Shown here: in pieces, positions 23,995 through 36,125 of the stretch
How the letters are laid out: each line of letters begins with the position of its first letter
Numbering within the stretch: position 1 is the first letter of the stretch
NCBI GenBank assembly: GCA_026826555.1
Contig: JAKSZT010053928.1
Span: 542,720 to 606,719, forward strand
Origin: Tolypeutes matacus
Lineage: Eukaryota; Chordata; Mammalia; Cingulata; Chlamyphoridae
DNA: 64,000 nt
Direction: 5' to 3'
Program-made: the position numbers and the translations under genes
Notes under the pieces: model-generated
Told to the model about the DNA's origin: nothing
The model's database searches: none
Seen by the model: the letters and a program-made list of their open reading frames with translations, nothing else

Positions 23995-24592
23995 AGTGCT
24001 ACATAACAAACTACCACAAGCTTGGTGGCTTAAAACAATGCCCGTTCGTGATCTAACAGTTTCTGTAGGACAGAGGTCTAGACGTGGCATTTCTGCTCAC
24101 AGTCTCACAAGCTGAAATCAAGGTGCTGTCCGTGCTGTGCTCTCATCTGGAACTCGGCATCCTTTTCAAAGCTCATTCAGGTTGCTGGCATAATTGAGTT
24201 CCTTGCAGTTGTAGGACTGAGGCCCCTATTTTCTTACTGGCTATTGGCCAAGGACTGCTCTCTGCTCCTAGAGATTGCCCTCAAATCCAAGCCATGTGGC
24301 TTACTCAAACATAGCAGCTTACTTCTTCAAAGCCAGCAAGAGACTGACACTCTAGTTGGCTGCAACAGAACCTTTTATAATGTAATCTAATCACAGGAAC
24401 AGTTAACTATCTTGCCACCTTTGCTACATAAAATAACCTAATCAGGAAAGTGACTATCCCATCATATTCACAAGCCACAATTTCTTCCCACATTCAAGAG
24501 GATGGAATATACAAGATGTGTACGCTGGGGAATGGGGGTGGGGAGAAGAGCAGAATCTTGGGGCCATCTTAGAATTCTGCCTCCCACACCGT
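23995..24592 (-). mobile_element. Ancient MLT1-like LTR, antisense
   Basis: Begins with ACATAACAAACTACCACAAG then GGTGGCTTAAAACAATG, the reverse of a MaLR 3' end. It continues through GTTGCTGGCATAATTGAG and TTGCAGTTGTAGGACTGAGG to GGCCATCTTAGAATTCTGCC then TCCCACACC. About 600 bp, heavily diverged; the family assignment below MaLR level is uncertain. Confidence 0.6.
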
Positions 24593-24739
24593 AATAAAGA
24601 CCAAAATTGAGTCCATACAAAATGCCTTGGCCCCATGAGGTAATCTATATGTCCTCATATAGAAAAATGTCCACAAGAAAAAAGCAAGCTGCAGTTTAGA
24701 ATAACATAGAATTATATATGTGGAAATACATATATACTT

Positions 24740-25670
24740 TTTCCTAATATATATCTCAAACTTAATATGTCCAAAACAAAGGTTGCAATCTTTCCCCCAA
24801 GCCTACTCCTCTCTCTATTCCCCTATCTCTGTAAAGGCAAGTCAATTCTTCCTAATGCTTATGCCAAAAATCTTACAGGCGTACCTCTATCTTTATCTCA
24901 TTTGCATATCTAATTCCTCAGGAACTCCACTTGGCTCTATCTGCAAAACATATCCAGAATCTCACCACTTCTTACCACACAACTGCTCTCAGACAGCTCC
25001 AAGCAACCATTATTTCTATACTATTTTATGGCATGACCTCTTTTTACTCTGTCTCTCTGCTTCCACATTCCCCACCACACTCTATTCTCAACACAATAGC
25101 CAGAAGGAACCTTTTAAAATTTAAGTCATATCATCTTACAACTCTGTTCACAAACTCTTCAATGTCTCCTTACATCACTACAGTAAAAGCCAACTCACAG
25201 TTCTTCAGAAGCATATATTGCCTGTGTGGTCTTGCAGCCCTTTATCTCCTGTACTCAGTCATACTGCTCCAGCTACATTGGTCTCCTTGCTGTTCCTAGA
25301 ACATGAGGCTCACACACCCGCCTCAGGGCCTTTGCACTGACTGCTCCCTCAGCTAAAATACTCTTCCCCCTATAGCTCTAGGGCTCATGTCCTCAACTTC
25401 TTAATGCCCTTAACAAATGTTACCTGTCAGCAAGACCTGGCACCCTGGGCATTTCTGATCCCTCAAACCCTGTTCTATTTTTTCCCTCATAACAACTTCT
25501 AACATATAATTTATATGTTTAGTCTATTGTTTGCCATCTGTCTCCTCTGACTAAATTGTAAGCTTTAGGTAGTTGAGAGTTTTGTTGGTTTTATTCACTG
25601 ATATACTCCCAGCAACTAGAACAGTGTATAGTACATAACAGGCATTGTTGTTGAATATTGTTGACATTAT
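24740..25670 (+). mobile_element. L2 LINE 3' region
   Basis: A long sense L2 stretch. Landmarks are TCTCCTTACATCACTACAG, CACACCCGCCTCAGGGCC then TTTGCACTGACTGC, TTAACAAATGTTACCTGTC, CATAACAACTTCTAACATAT and the 3' end TAGTACATAACAGGCATTG. The open frames at 24720-25124 and 24931-25299 are chance frames in this L2. Confidence 0.8.
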
Positions 25671-27849
25671 CTATGTATTATTTATGAATATATTATATAT
25701 TAATGAAAAATATGTTATATATTTGGTAGGAAATGGTCAAGGAGGACTTATAGCAAACTGTAATAGTTGCCATCTCTAATAATAGCAAGATTAGAACTTG
25801 GGATATTTTTGCTTTAAATCTTTCACAAGTGTTTATATTAATTGTTTTGTTTTTATACATTATTTTTATAGTCAAGCAAAATTAAAAAGTTTAGACTCAT
25901 TGTATATTATGTGAAATTATATTTCACCAGGATACTGTGAGCCTTCTGAAAACTATAAATGATTACTCCAAACCAGGATTGAAATAATGCAGGTTAACTT
26001 GCCTTGCTGTATCTTTGGGGAATGTAGTTGGATCCTCTTCTGTTGCCTTTGCCCTAGTGGTGCTTGGGTTTTATTCTAAGAGCTTTGTCTAAGACCGTCC
26101 CGACAGCGTGTCTATAAAATGCACTTGCAGATTTGCAGATGGCCTGCCCATGTATCAGGTGGCTTCTTGGGCTGCATAGTCTACAAATACCTTCACCATA
26201 AAACAATTACTCTGACTTTGCTTTTAGTTGACTTTGTGCTTTTGAATTCCATTCTCAATAATTAGTTGCACTCTAGTACATCATCTGTGAAGCTTTCCAC
26301 CCTTCTTTTCATATTAGATTCAAAAGAACACATTAAAACAAATACACTAATGCAAAACAAGCCATTATTTAGTCAATGAAAGGCATTATATTCTGTTGCT
26401 TCATTTAGTATTTCCATTTATATAGTTATGGAAAGAATTTTCAGAGCCATCCCATGTAGATTTTTTTTACTACCTGCAATAGGAATAAACAATATCCCTT
26501 TATTTATTAAATAAATATCCCTCATTTAAATGGGAAAGTTTCAGGAGGCGAATGGCAGAAAATAAAAAGTAAGCAGGCCTTATACATGGGGGGCTTTGGT
26601 GATCCATGTATTTATTACAAATTTTGGGGTGGGGAGAGATCCATTGGCATCTAGATCTGCTCTGCCACCCATGGCCGATGCCCAGAGTTACATAGTTAAA
26701 GCTAAAGTGTCATGACCCTCCTCCGCAGCTATTCGGTCCCATGCAGTTCTTTCATGTGAAGTTCTTTCTGATTGTTTTAAAAATTAAAGCCTGTTGTAGA
26801 CAACTCCATAATACTTACCCTTGTCATGTAGCACTTAAGAGTAGTGGGGCTTGAGGCTCTGAGATCCTCTGGCTTAGAGCATTAATGCCCATTATGCCTG
26901 TCAAGTCTTCCTAGGAGAGCACTCCCGCAATCTGGGTGCTCTGCTAGCCTGGCAGGACAGTTCCTTCCCTATTCCTTGTGGCACCTTGTGGTCTATCGGT
27001 TACGCTTCTATTACAAAGGAAAATGTGCAAAATTGAAAGCATTAAGAGATAAAGCTCTGTGTATCTTCTGAAATGCATTTGCTAGTGGTAAACTTCGTTC
27101 AGTCTTTGATGCTTAGTGTAAGCCAGTTTGAGATCCTTTCCTGACAGCAGGGTTTGGTAGGGAAGATTGAGCAGTGAATATAAGAATTCCAGATGACCAG
27201 GAGGGGAAGGCCAGGAGGAGAAATATTATTAAGGCTTAAGATATAGAATGGGGTGGCTGTGGGTGGTGAAGACAAATGTGGGTCCCCAAGTTCTAAGATG
27301 GTGCTATGTAGACAGTGGAGACAAGGCCTCAGCTACAAGCAGAAATATCAGTTTATTCCTTAGGAGTGGTTTGGTCAGGAATTTAAGGAAGCATTTGTAG
27401 GCAGTGTTCTAGTAGCCGTTAGTATTGCCTCTATATGCAGGTAAGTTAATAAAAAAGAAACGGCCTCTGTATTGTTATTTCAGGGAAATCAAGGGGCTGA
27501 CTCTCTAACATCTCCTCCATCAGCTTGTCCTAGCACCAGAATTTCTCACCAGTAGATTGGCCTTGGGGAGTTAAAGTATTGCTTTCAGGTTATTGCTAAA
27601 GTTATACATATCTTTCTAGGGAAAGGAAACACATTGCACTTTAATGGATAATGATACATTATCACTGATTCATTTAACATATCCTTTAAGAGGCTGAACA
27701 TACAGCGAGTATGTTTTGGGGCTCCAAGAGTTAAACCATCTCTAATTAGCTCCATTAACTGTAAGGGCTCAGTGAGGACAGATTAGGCAAACATTTGAAG
27801 TAGACTCATCTTTAATTGGAAATAAACAATTCAAAGGGAACTATTGTGA
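25671..27849. other. Intron, no recognised feature
   Basis: About 2.2 kb of unassigned intron. No exon-like frame with splice sites matching PDE11A, no RNA gene and no confident repeat. Confidence 0.5.
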
Positions 27850-28870
27850 ATATAATTTTTCCAGGATTTTCCAATGTACATAATATGTGTTAGTATACCC
27901 ACACGATTATATAAATTATCATCATTTGTTGTATTAGGCATTTTCCATGTCAATAAATATTCTTCTATAGCATGATTTTTTTTTTTTTTTAAGGATTTAT
28001 TTATTTATTTACTTTTATCCATTTTTACACCCCTTCCCCCTCCCCCCCCCCCGTTTTTGCTGTTTCTGTGTCCATTCGCTGGGCAACTCTGTGTCCATTT
28101 TCTGCCCTCTCTTCTCATCCTTCTCCTCCTGTCTTCACTGGGATTCAATCCTTGGAATCTCTGATGTAGGAGAGAGGCATCCTGCCCGCTCAACCTTAGT
28201 TGCTGGTTTTTCGGTGCGTCTCATCTTGCCTCTCCCTTGTGTCACTCTCCTATTATGTTATCATCTTGCTGTGTGGCTCGCGGGAACTGGTGGTGCGCCC
28301 GCGCACAGGGCCTGGCGGCCCACGCACCTTCTATATATTTTTTAAATTTTTACCAGGAGGTCCCGGGGATTGAACCCAGGTCCCTCCATATGGGAGATGG
28401 ACGCCAACCAGATATAGCCCCCTGCTATATCTCTTAAGGTTGACCAGAGATACCTAGAGTTACAGTCTTTTCCCATACAGGATGGACATATAATAAATCA
28501 GGCTTAGTTTATCACCAGCATTCTAAAAACCAGACCTAGGGAGGAAAACGAGGTCTGGGGACACATGCATGGTTTCTAATATAGCGAATGTTTAGCCCAC
28601 CCTGATTATCACAGAATCAGGACAGTGAGAATATTTGCAGTATAGCATGATTTTAATATGCATAGTATTCCACTGTATGGATATATGCCATGATTTGCTT
28701 AACTAACCCCTTCCAGTTAAAATTTCTGATTATTTCTAATATATCACCATCATAAATAATACTGTGACCACAACTTTATATGTAAATTTTTGTGCAGAGC
28801 TTTGATAATTTACCTTAGGATAAACTCATAGACTTAAAATTGATAACTCAAAGCATATTTATATTTTTCA
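27850..28870 (-). mobile_element. L1 3' fragment, antisense, split by a 661-bp insertion
   Basis: The right block (28655-28870) reads GCATAGTATTCCACTGTATG, CTGATTATTTCTAATATATC and TTAGGATAAACTCATAGAC, typical of the reversed L1 3' region. The left block (27850-27979) ends CCATGTCAATAAATATTC. The two blocks join when the segment 27980-28640 and one copy of a 14-bp duplication are removed. Confidence 0.65.
27980..28640 (-). mobile_element. Chimeric DAS SINE insertion with 14-bp duplication
   Basis: Flanked by TATAGCATGATTTT at 27966-27979 and 28641-28654. From the left come a poly(T) tail, a TTTATT repeat, a C-rich run, the long (about 445-bp) DAS form in reverse with two units (GATTCAATCCTTGGAATCTC and GGGGATTGAACCCAGGTCC as reversed B boxes), and the 5' end near 28425. 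The insert continues for about 215 bp of non-SINE sequence (28426-28640) before the duplication closes. On the minus strand, therefore, unrelated sequence lies upstream of the SINE inside one retroposition unit. It could be a 5' transduction or a template-switch chimera. Confidence 0.7.
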
Positions 28871-29029
28871 GTCTCCTGATATACATTAATACATTTATTT
28901 AAATAGAGGTTGTAGCTATGTGTTCACATATTAGATAAAATCTTGAGGTTGAGACCATAAGATTTGGAGTCCATTTCCATCTCTACCACTGACCCTTCCT
29001 TCTCTCAGCTCTAAACATTGTGTTTTCCA

Positions 29030-29275
29030 AGGTTCAGTTCTTAGTTCCTTTTGTCTTTTTTGTTGGACAAGTTCTCTCTCAGTGATTTTACTCACTTAAC
29101 CCTAGAGTGCAAATAACTCCAAGATTAGTATCTGCAACCTTTCCTTCTCTCCTGTTGCCATCTCAATTGTAATCAGCATTAGTTTCCCTCAAACCTCCTG
29201 CTTCCTCCCTCAAGGAACTCCACCACCTTTACTCAAGCCAGAAATGTCAATGTTATCTTCCACAGGGATGGGAGA
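29030..29275 (+). repeat. Probable L2 LINE fragment
   Basis: CTCAGTGATTTTACTCAC, AATAACTCCAAGATTAGTAT and CTCAAGGAACTCCACCAC follow the order of the L2 region upstream of its 3' end. Eroded. Confidence 0.45.
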
Positions 29276-29764
29276 GTACCTACCCCCAACCTTCCCAGAA
29301 TAAAACATACCTTTGGGGAACTGCAATAATTTGAACAGCCTAAGGCTTGTTTTCTCACTGCGAGTCTCTGGAACTGTCTCTCCTTGTCTCTCTCACTGCA
29401 TGTTCCCTTTCTTACTGCCTTCTGCGACCTCTTGCCTCAGCAGCTTCAGATTTCCTAGGAGAGATTAGATAGTTGTGCCCTACTGCTCAGCGTTGGCTCA
29501 CAACCACAGACAACAGTGTGACCCTCCCACAGCAAAATAAAAGAGACACACCATCCTTGTGATGCGGTGGCTAGCCCAAGTCTGTAGATTGTACCTCCAA
29601 AACTTCTCTAAAATCTGATTTCTTCTCTTCATGCCTGCTGGCATTGCTGTAATTCAGACTTCATCCTTAGGCAGAGCCGGAAAACCTCTTTGTTCTTTAG
29701 GATGGTAACTTTGATGGATGTGTTTGTTATTGTCTGGCCTCCTTTGAACCAGTGTCTCTCCATT

Positions 29765-29885
29765 CAAGGCAGTTAATCTCTCTAAGTCTCACCTGATAAG
29801 AGAGGATGATAAGAGTACCTACCCCACAGGGTTGTTTTTTAAAAGTGTATGAAATAATGCTGAACATCCAATAAATGTTATCAAC
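29765..29885 (+). repeat. MIR SINE fragment
   Basis: Contains AATCTCTCTAAGTCTCACCT, GTACCTACCCCACAGGGTTG and CCAATAAATGTTATCAAC, the 3' half of a sense MIR. Confidence 0.75.
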
Positions 29886-29989
29886 ATCACTGTGGTAGTT
29901 GTTGGCTTTTAAAACCCAGTTAAAAGGGTCAAAAGCTACTCCTGGTTTCTCTAAACAGAGTCAGTTGCTGGCTTTTCTATAGTGTTTGA

Positions 29990-30140
29990 ACATTCTCTAC
30001 TTGGACACATCATTTTATTTTTAACGATTTCTGTCTTTACTAGATTGTGTGCTCCTCAAGACCTATGACTGTTTGAATTCTATTCTATAGTCTCAATACC
30101 CAGCAAATGTTTCTGGTACATAGGAGTTGGTAAATAAATT
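29990..30140 (+). repeat. L2 LINE 3' end
   Basis: TAGATTGTGTGCTCCTCAAG, CAATACCCAGCAAATG and GGTACATAGGAGTTGGTAAA match the terminal part of L2. Confidence 0.6.
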
Positions 30141-30697
30141 TCCCCTGGAAGAGTACACTGGATGAATGATACATATCCATGTTGTAAAAACTGGAATTCT
30201 TAAAAATCAATCAATGTAATTCACCATATTAAAAAACTAAAAAAGAAAAATCACATTATTTTGTGATTATCTTATGAATTTTTAATTCATAAGCATTAAG
30301 GAGTAAAATGACATTATGTGTATAGAAAATCCAAAATATTCTACAGATACGATATTAAAATTAATTATCGAATTTTGTAAGTTTGTTGGATATAGGTTTA
30401 ATATACAAAGTCAATTATCTCTTTACACACCAATTAAAAGCATAAGAAAATAAAATAATAATGCCATTTACCATAACATGAACTTTTAAAATACTTAGGT
30501 ACAAATATAACAAATTATGTATAATACTTCTACATAGAATACTATAAAACTTTGTTGAAAGAAATTTAAAATACACATACATTGATGGATGTTTATGGAT
30601 TGAATGATTCAATTTTATAAAGATGTCAGTTCACCCCCTCACATCAAACTGATCTATAGATTCAGTGCAACCCTAATCAAAATTCCAAGTGGGTATA

Positions 30698-30730
30698 TGT
30701 GTGTGTGAGTGTGTGTGTGTGTGTGTGTGT
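30698..30730 (+). repeat. (GT)n microsatellite
   Basis: TG/GT run with one GTGAGT interruption, grown inside the L1. Confidence 0.9.
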
Positions 30731-31482
30731 AAACTGCTAGTTGATTCTAAAATTTATATGGAAAAAAAAATTTATATGGAAATGCCAAGGGCCATAATTG
30801 GCCAAGACAGTATTTAAGAAGAAGGACAAAGTTGGAAGACTTATACTATCAGATGCCAAAACTTATTATAAAGCTGTAGTGTTTAAGGCAGTATGGTATT
30901 GGTATAAGAATAGACAATAGATCAATGGAATAGAATAGAGAGTCCAGAAACAGATCCACACTTATATGGACACTTGATTATTGACAAAGGTGATACTGCA
31001 GAGTGATGGGGAAAAATGTTTTTTTTCCCCAGAAAATGGTGCTGAGTCCATTTGGGCTCTCAATTAAAAAAAGAATTTTGACTTAGCTTACACTATATAC
31101 AAAAATTATTTTTTGGTCACTTGTATGTCTAAATGTAAAAGTAATAAAGCTACTAGGGAAAAAAAAGGAGAATAGCTTCATGCGCTAGAAGTAGGGAAGG
31201 ATTTCTTCAGTAGGACTCAAAAAGTCTTAACCATAAATTAAATAACTGTTATATTGACTACATCAGAACTAGGAACTTCTCAATCAAAGGCATCATTAAG
31301 AGAGTGAGAAAGCAACCCAGAAAGGGAAAGATATTTGTAATACATATATCTGGCAAATGACTCTTATCCAGAAAATAGAAAAAGTTGTACACATCAATTT
31401 TAAAATGTCAGACAACCCAATAGGAAAAAGGGCAAACATTTTGAACAGGCGCTTCAAGAAAGAGAATATTTAAAAGGCAATT

Positions 31483-31706
31483 GGGAAGCAGATGTGGCTC
31501 AAGCAGTTGAGCACCTGCTTCCCACATGGGAGGGCCCAGGTTCCATCACTGGTACCTCCTAAAAAAAAACAAACAAACAGAACCAAAGGACAAGCAACAA
31601 GTGAAAAAAACAACTCAGGGAAACCCATGTGGCTCAGTGGTTGAGCGCCAGCTTCCCTCATATGAGGTCCCTGGCCCTGGTACCTCAAAAAAAAAAAAAA
31701 AAAAAA
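31483..31706 (+). mobile_element. DAS SINE, dimeric, sense, nested in L1
   Basis: Two units: GATGTGGCTCAAGCAGTTGA with a B-box-like GGTTCCATCAC and an A-rich linker, then CATGTGGCTCAGTGGTTGAG with GGTCCCTGGCCCTGG and a 24-bp poly(A). Flanking words AAAAGGCAATT and AAAAGACAATA form an imperfect duplication. Confidence 0.9.
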
Positions 31707-32545
31707 AAAAGACAATAAATAAGTGAAAAATTGCACAACCTCATTAATCATCAGTAGGGAGACCATAAAATTCGTTGTCCAAATAAATTGGCTTAATTTT
31801 GAAAGTGAGCAGACATGCTATGAATATTTAATCCAGGAAAACAGACAAACTAGGGTTTACGGTCACCCTAGTCATCAGAGAAATTCAAATTACATTCACA
31901 ATGAGATACTGCCACATAGCTACTGGAACTGCTAAAATTTTTAAACAACTGATAATATCAAATGTGAAGCAATTGGAACTCTTATTTACTTCTGGTTGGA
32001 GGAAAACTTTTTGGCGATATTGTGTTTACTAAAGCTGAACATGTGCATACCCCAGCAATTCTATTCCTTGATATATACAGAATATAAATGTGCACCAAAT
32101 ATGTAAAGAATATTGAAAACTACACTATTTATAATAGTTTCAGACTGTAAACAACCCAAATGTACATCAAAAGTAAAATGAATAAGCAATATTTTCTTCA
32201 AACATTGGAAAGCAATGCTGCCATGAAAATGAACAAAATGAAATCTCAGAAACATAATATTATGCAAAAGAAGCCAGACATAGAAGAATACAGATTGTAT
32301 GATTCCATTTGTATAAAGTTAATGAAAGCAAACTAGTGTTTGGTGTTAGAATTCAGGATAGTAGTTGTCTTTTGGGAAGAGGGAAGGACATGGCAGTGGC
32401 TTCTAGGATGATGACAAAGTTCTATTTCTTGATCCAAGTGGTGGCTACATGGGTATATTCACTTTGTGAAAATTCATTGTGCTGTAGACTTAAGAGTTTT
32501 GCACTTTCCTTCATGCATGTACAAAAAATATTGATAAAAGAAACT

Positions 32546-33476
32546 AACATACCAGTATCAAGAAGAGAAAACATCTGGAAAACTAATTTCTCAAAGAAGA
32601 AAACTAAAAAAAAGGAAAGTATCCAACTATAAAATTTAGGTGTGTAAATTAACTTTTATTTTCAAATTTTTAAAAACATAGTTCTTAGCCATAAGCCAAA
32701 ATCTTGATATCTTTTTTATTTTCTCCTGTAGTCATGGGATAACAGATTGGCCTTTCTCACTGGAAATCAAGATCATATTAACTTACTGAGAACTTTCCTG
32801 TGCTAGCAGGTTCTAATAGTTCAGGATATACCATTGTTTTTTAATATTAAGTGGAGTTTGTTTTTGAATGATGTTTCATGCTGACAATTATATGTTTATA
32901 TTTTAAATCTGTCATCTCCTGAATATCTATGAAGATACAGAAAAATCTTAGTACCTCTATATTTGTCTCATTTTTGCAGTTTCTATATCTCAGCAACAGT
33001 AAAAATATATATGCAATATATATGCATATTAAAAGAAAAATGCATATATATTGCAGCATTATAGGTGTGAACATTTTTACTAATAGGCATATTCAATCAA
33101 AGAAAAATAAATACCACTGGTTTGATTAAAATCTTTAAAATACTCAGAGTAGAAATTGTCACCAGAATTCTTGTCTGGGGGTATAATTATGATCAAGATA
33201 GTTTTATATCCAGTTCTCTATGACTGCAGGATTGGGGGAGGTAGTGTGGGTTTGGGGTATTTTGCTTGATTGACATTTGGTTAGGGTTTGATTTCTTTTG
33301 GATGTTCATTGTGACATTGTGAAAGAAAAGAGACAGATTAGTGTGTATGTTAAAAATTAGATTACAATTTGTCTTATAAATTATTTTCAAATAATCTGTT
33401 TTGAAGAGTAGTAAGCTGTAAATCAGAAATAGGTGGTTAATATTTAATTTTAATTATCTCCTTTCTTATATTCTAG
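32546..33476. other. Intron upstream of second exon
   Basis: AT-rich unassigned sequence ending in the pyrimidine tract CTCCTTTCTTATATTCTAG of the exon acceptor. No repeat recognised. Confidence 0.55.
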
Positions 33477-33552
33477 GCTGACCAAATATCTGGTTTTCAC
33501 ATTAGATCTGTTCTCTGTGTCCCTATTTGGAATAGCAACCACCAAATCATTG
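33477..33552 (+). CDS. PDE11A: PDE11A internal exon (GAF-B, second of four)
   Basis: A 76-bp exon encoding ADQISGFHIRSVLCVPIW and then NSNHQII, plus the first base of a glycine codon. It forms the central beta-sheet of GAF-B; the segment SVLCVPI is the typical GAF strand. The acceptor is TTCTAG (33471-33476) after a pyrimidine tract and the donor is GTAAGAC (33553). Phase 0 entry matches the previous exon and phase 1 exit matches the next. I see no difference from the human protein as I remember it. It lies 15.5 kb after the first exon, and an antisense L1 3' end starts only about 80 bp beyond its donor. It is not a multiple of three on its own, so skipping it alone would shift the frame. Confidence 0.95.
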
Positions 33553-33635
33553 GTAAGACATTGACCTAAATAATTAAAATTTCTTTTGTATTGCTTTAAA
33601 ATAAAACCACACCTTTTTTATGTTCCTCCTTTTGT

Positions 33636-34075
33636 CCCAATTTTTTTTTTTTAAATTTATTTTGAAATAATTACAGATTCACAGGAGGTTGTAAAGAAAT
33701 GTACAGGGAAGTTCTTTGTACCTTTCCCTCATCCTCTCCCAATGTTAACATCTGTCACCACTATAGTACAATATCAAAACCAACATCTGGCATTGGTGCA
33801 ATCCATAGAACTTTTCTAGGTTTCACCAGTTACACACGCACTCATTTGTGTGTGTATAGCTCTATGCAGTTTTAGCACTTGTAGCCTTGCGTAACCACTA
33901 CCATGATCAAGACACCCAACTGCACGATCATAAGACTCCTGTATAGCCATGCCAATCCTCTCCCCCATTCCAGACCCCTGACAACCACTAATCTATTCTC
34001 CATCTCTATAGCTATATTCTTTCATGAAGGTTATCTAAATGGAATGATGGAGTATGTATCTTTTTTTTAGCAATT
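33636..34075 (-). mobile_element. L1M-type 3' UTR, antisense
   Basis: Starts with a T run, TTTATTTTGAAATAATTACA then GATTCACAGGAGGTTG, and goes on with CTATAGTACAATATCAAAAC, CACTCATTTGTGTGTGTATA and ACAACCACTAATCTATTCTC in the order of the L1ME 3' UTR reversed. It begins about 80 bp after the donor of the second exon. Confidence 0.8.
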
Positions 34076-34194
34076 TATTTATTCTTAAATGTTCCCCCTT
34101 TTATGGACTTTCAACATATGTCTCATACCCTTGAATAACCTCATATGTGCAGAATTCTAATGAATCAACATTAATCAGAACAATGGACAAATAT

Positions 34195-34395
34195 TTATTA
34201 AGCATAAAGAACCAATACATTTTGAAGCTGGAGGGAATCTCAGAAATCAACCAATAGAACTCTCTTAACTTACCTTGCAGAAATTGGGGCCCAGAGAAAG
34301 AGAGAGCCCTGTCTGGTCCAAGGTCACAAAGTGAGTTAGTAGCAAAGCCAGGACTAAAATGGGGGCTTCCTGACACTTAGTACAACTTTCCTTAC
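34195..34395 (-). repeat. MIR SINE fragment
   Basis: Reversed MIR core: TTGGGGCCCAGAGAAAGAG, GGTCCAAGGTCACAAAGTG then AGTTAGTAGCAAAGCCAGGA. Confidence 0.65.
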
Positions 34396-35530
34396 TACGT
34401 CTATATGTTTACATCTATGTTTTACACATGGTGTAAATGCAAAGGGAAAAGAACATATAGTCTTACACACATGCTGAACACGCACCTTTCTGCCTGGACA
34501 GTTCTGAAATAGGCCACATTTTCCTCAAGACAAGGGAACAGTGTGGGCAAAAGCAGCTTCCAATTTTTCTCTCCCTCCCTGCCCTTTCCCCACCCTTTGA
34601 AAAGCCAGTCAGGAAAATGTCAAACCTAAGAAAGAAGCCTAGGCAAGAAAAGTAGAGAAATCATGACAGATGGAGGCATTGGTAAAAAGTGATAATAATA
34701 ATAAAGGAAACACAATGAAAATATGATTTTTTTCTGACATAAGGTAACTAATGCCCTTGGCAACTAATACGTTTATTCACCCTTCTTCCTGTAAGATTTC
34801 CTGTTCAACTCTAAGACACTGCTACTATCCAGAGGAATTTAGTATTGAGACATGAATTCTGAAGGGATTTTTTATCATCAATTTGCTTAATTTGCAGAAA
34901 AATATTGGTACTATTAAACAGAAAAATGTCTGAAGATTTTAAAATTTGAGCTCCTAGTACAAAGGACTGAGTTACACTATGTATAGAATTTTAAAAATAT
35001 TTATGTCGAAAGAGAACAGAAAGTCCATAAGAAACACTATGTGTCATCTGTTACTATCTCAATGCAATCTCACATGTAATCCTACAAGTCAATTCTAACA
35101 GTTATCATCTGTTAATACTTCAAAATTAGGACTGTAGTTTCAACTGTTATATGTTTTTTTAAAAATATGTTACACTTATAAATGTCTTCTTGCATATGAT
35201 GACCAACCTCCCTGGTGGGAAATTACATGTTTTAAAAGTACAATTATGCTTTAGAATCACAGCAATTTTTTTGTTTTGTACTAAATGGGGCTGCAGGGTA
35301 ATGATTTTCAAGACTTGAGCTTTTTCTGGTTAGACTTATTTGCTTTGATAGTCCTGCCCTAAAACATCTGGTACAAAACTGGAAATGAACTTTGGAAAGA
35401 GGAAGCACACGTAAATTTTGTTAGAACTTTATGTGCCCATTGGTCGCAGACAGAACTAACCTTGCTTTTAAAGTAACTGTACCGTATCAACTCCTGCTGC
35501 TTGTAATAATTCCTAACATATGAATGTTTA
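34396..35530. other. Intron, no recognised feature
   Basis: Nothing recognised between two MIR copies within the 2.6-kb intron. Confidence 0.5.
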
Positions 35531-35740
35531 CTCCAAATGTGCTAAATGTTTGATAAACATTATCTCATTTAATCTTCATAAAACCCTCTGGGATAGTTAC
35601 ATTTTAATCCCCATTTTGCAGACAAGGAAATTGAGTGCTAAAAAAGTCAGGTAACTTGCTCAAGGTAACATAGCCGATGGTGGAGTTGAAATTTGAACCC
35701 TTCTAGACAGTCTAACTCCACTACACCCTACTGCCTCACT
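35531..35740 (-). repeat. MIR SINE
   Basis: Reversed MIR with CATTATCTCATTTAATCTTC, ATCCCCATTTTGCAGACAAG, TAACTTGCTCAAGGTAACAT and GAGTTGAAATTTGAACCC. About 400 bp upstream of the third exon. Confidence 0.85.
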
Positions 35741-36125
35741 CATGCCCTGTGCTTCAGGGAATTGAATATATATACTCAGTTATAAAGATCCACATGTGCA
35801 GATATATATAAGCCAATTATATCAGAGTTGTAGTACACAGCCATTTTGAAAACCTTTTTCAGGGAATCCCATGGATGCCTGGCTTCAGGGAACTCTAGGC
35901 TTTAGTTAGACCTGGTCTGAATATTGTAGCCTTTGAAAATGGACTGCATTGCCGTACTCCTCCTCCACATTACTGACATGGAGCCAGCAGGCACAGAGAG
36001 ACCAGAGTTTAAACTGAGTGTCTGCAGTTACTTAAAGGAGTCATAGCGTTCACTCCGACTTACTATATCATAGTAACACAATGTCCTATAGTGCAATGAC
36101 CACATACTCCAAACTTTTCCCACAG

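Larger units (their letters stand above)
30185..32545 (+). mobile_element. L1 element, sense: ORF2 3' part and 3' UTR
   Basis: Sense ORF2 sequence: ATCAATGTAATTCACCATAT at the left, CCCTAATCAAAATTCCAAGT, ATGCCAAAACTTATTATAAA then GCTGTAGTGTTTAAGGCAGT, and GGAATAGAATAGAGAGTCC. The 3' end carries GTAGTTGTCTTTTGGGAAG and TTCACTTTGTGAAAATTC. It is truncated at the 5' side, has many stops, and is interrupted by a DAS SINE dimer at 31483-31706. Confidence 0.85.

Noticed and set aside
24720..25299. Overlapping frames of 134 and 122 codons
   Set aside because: Both fall within a recognisable sense L2 LINE and show no LINE protein homology in those frames.
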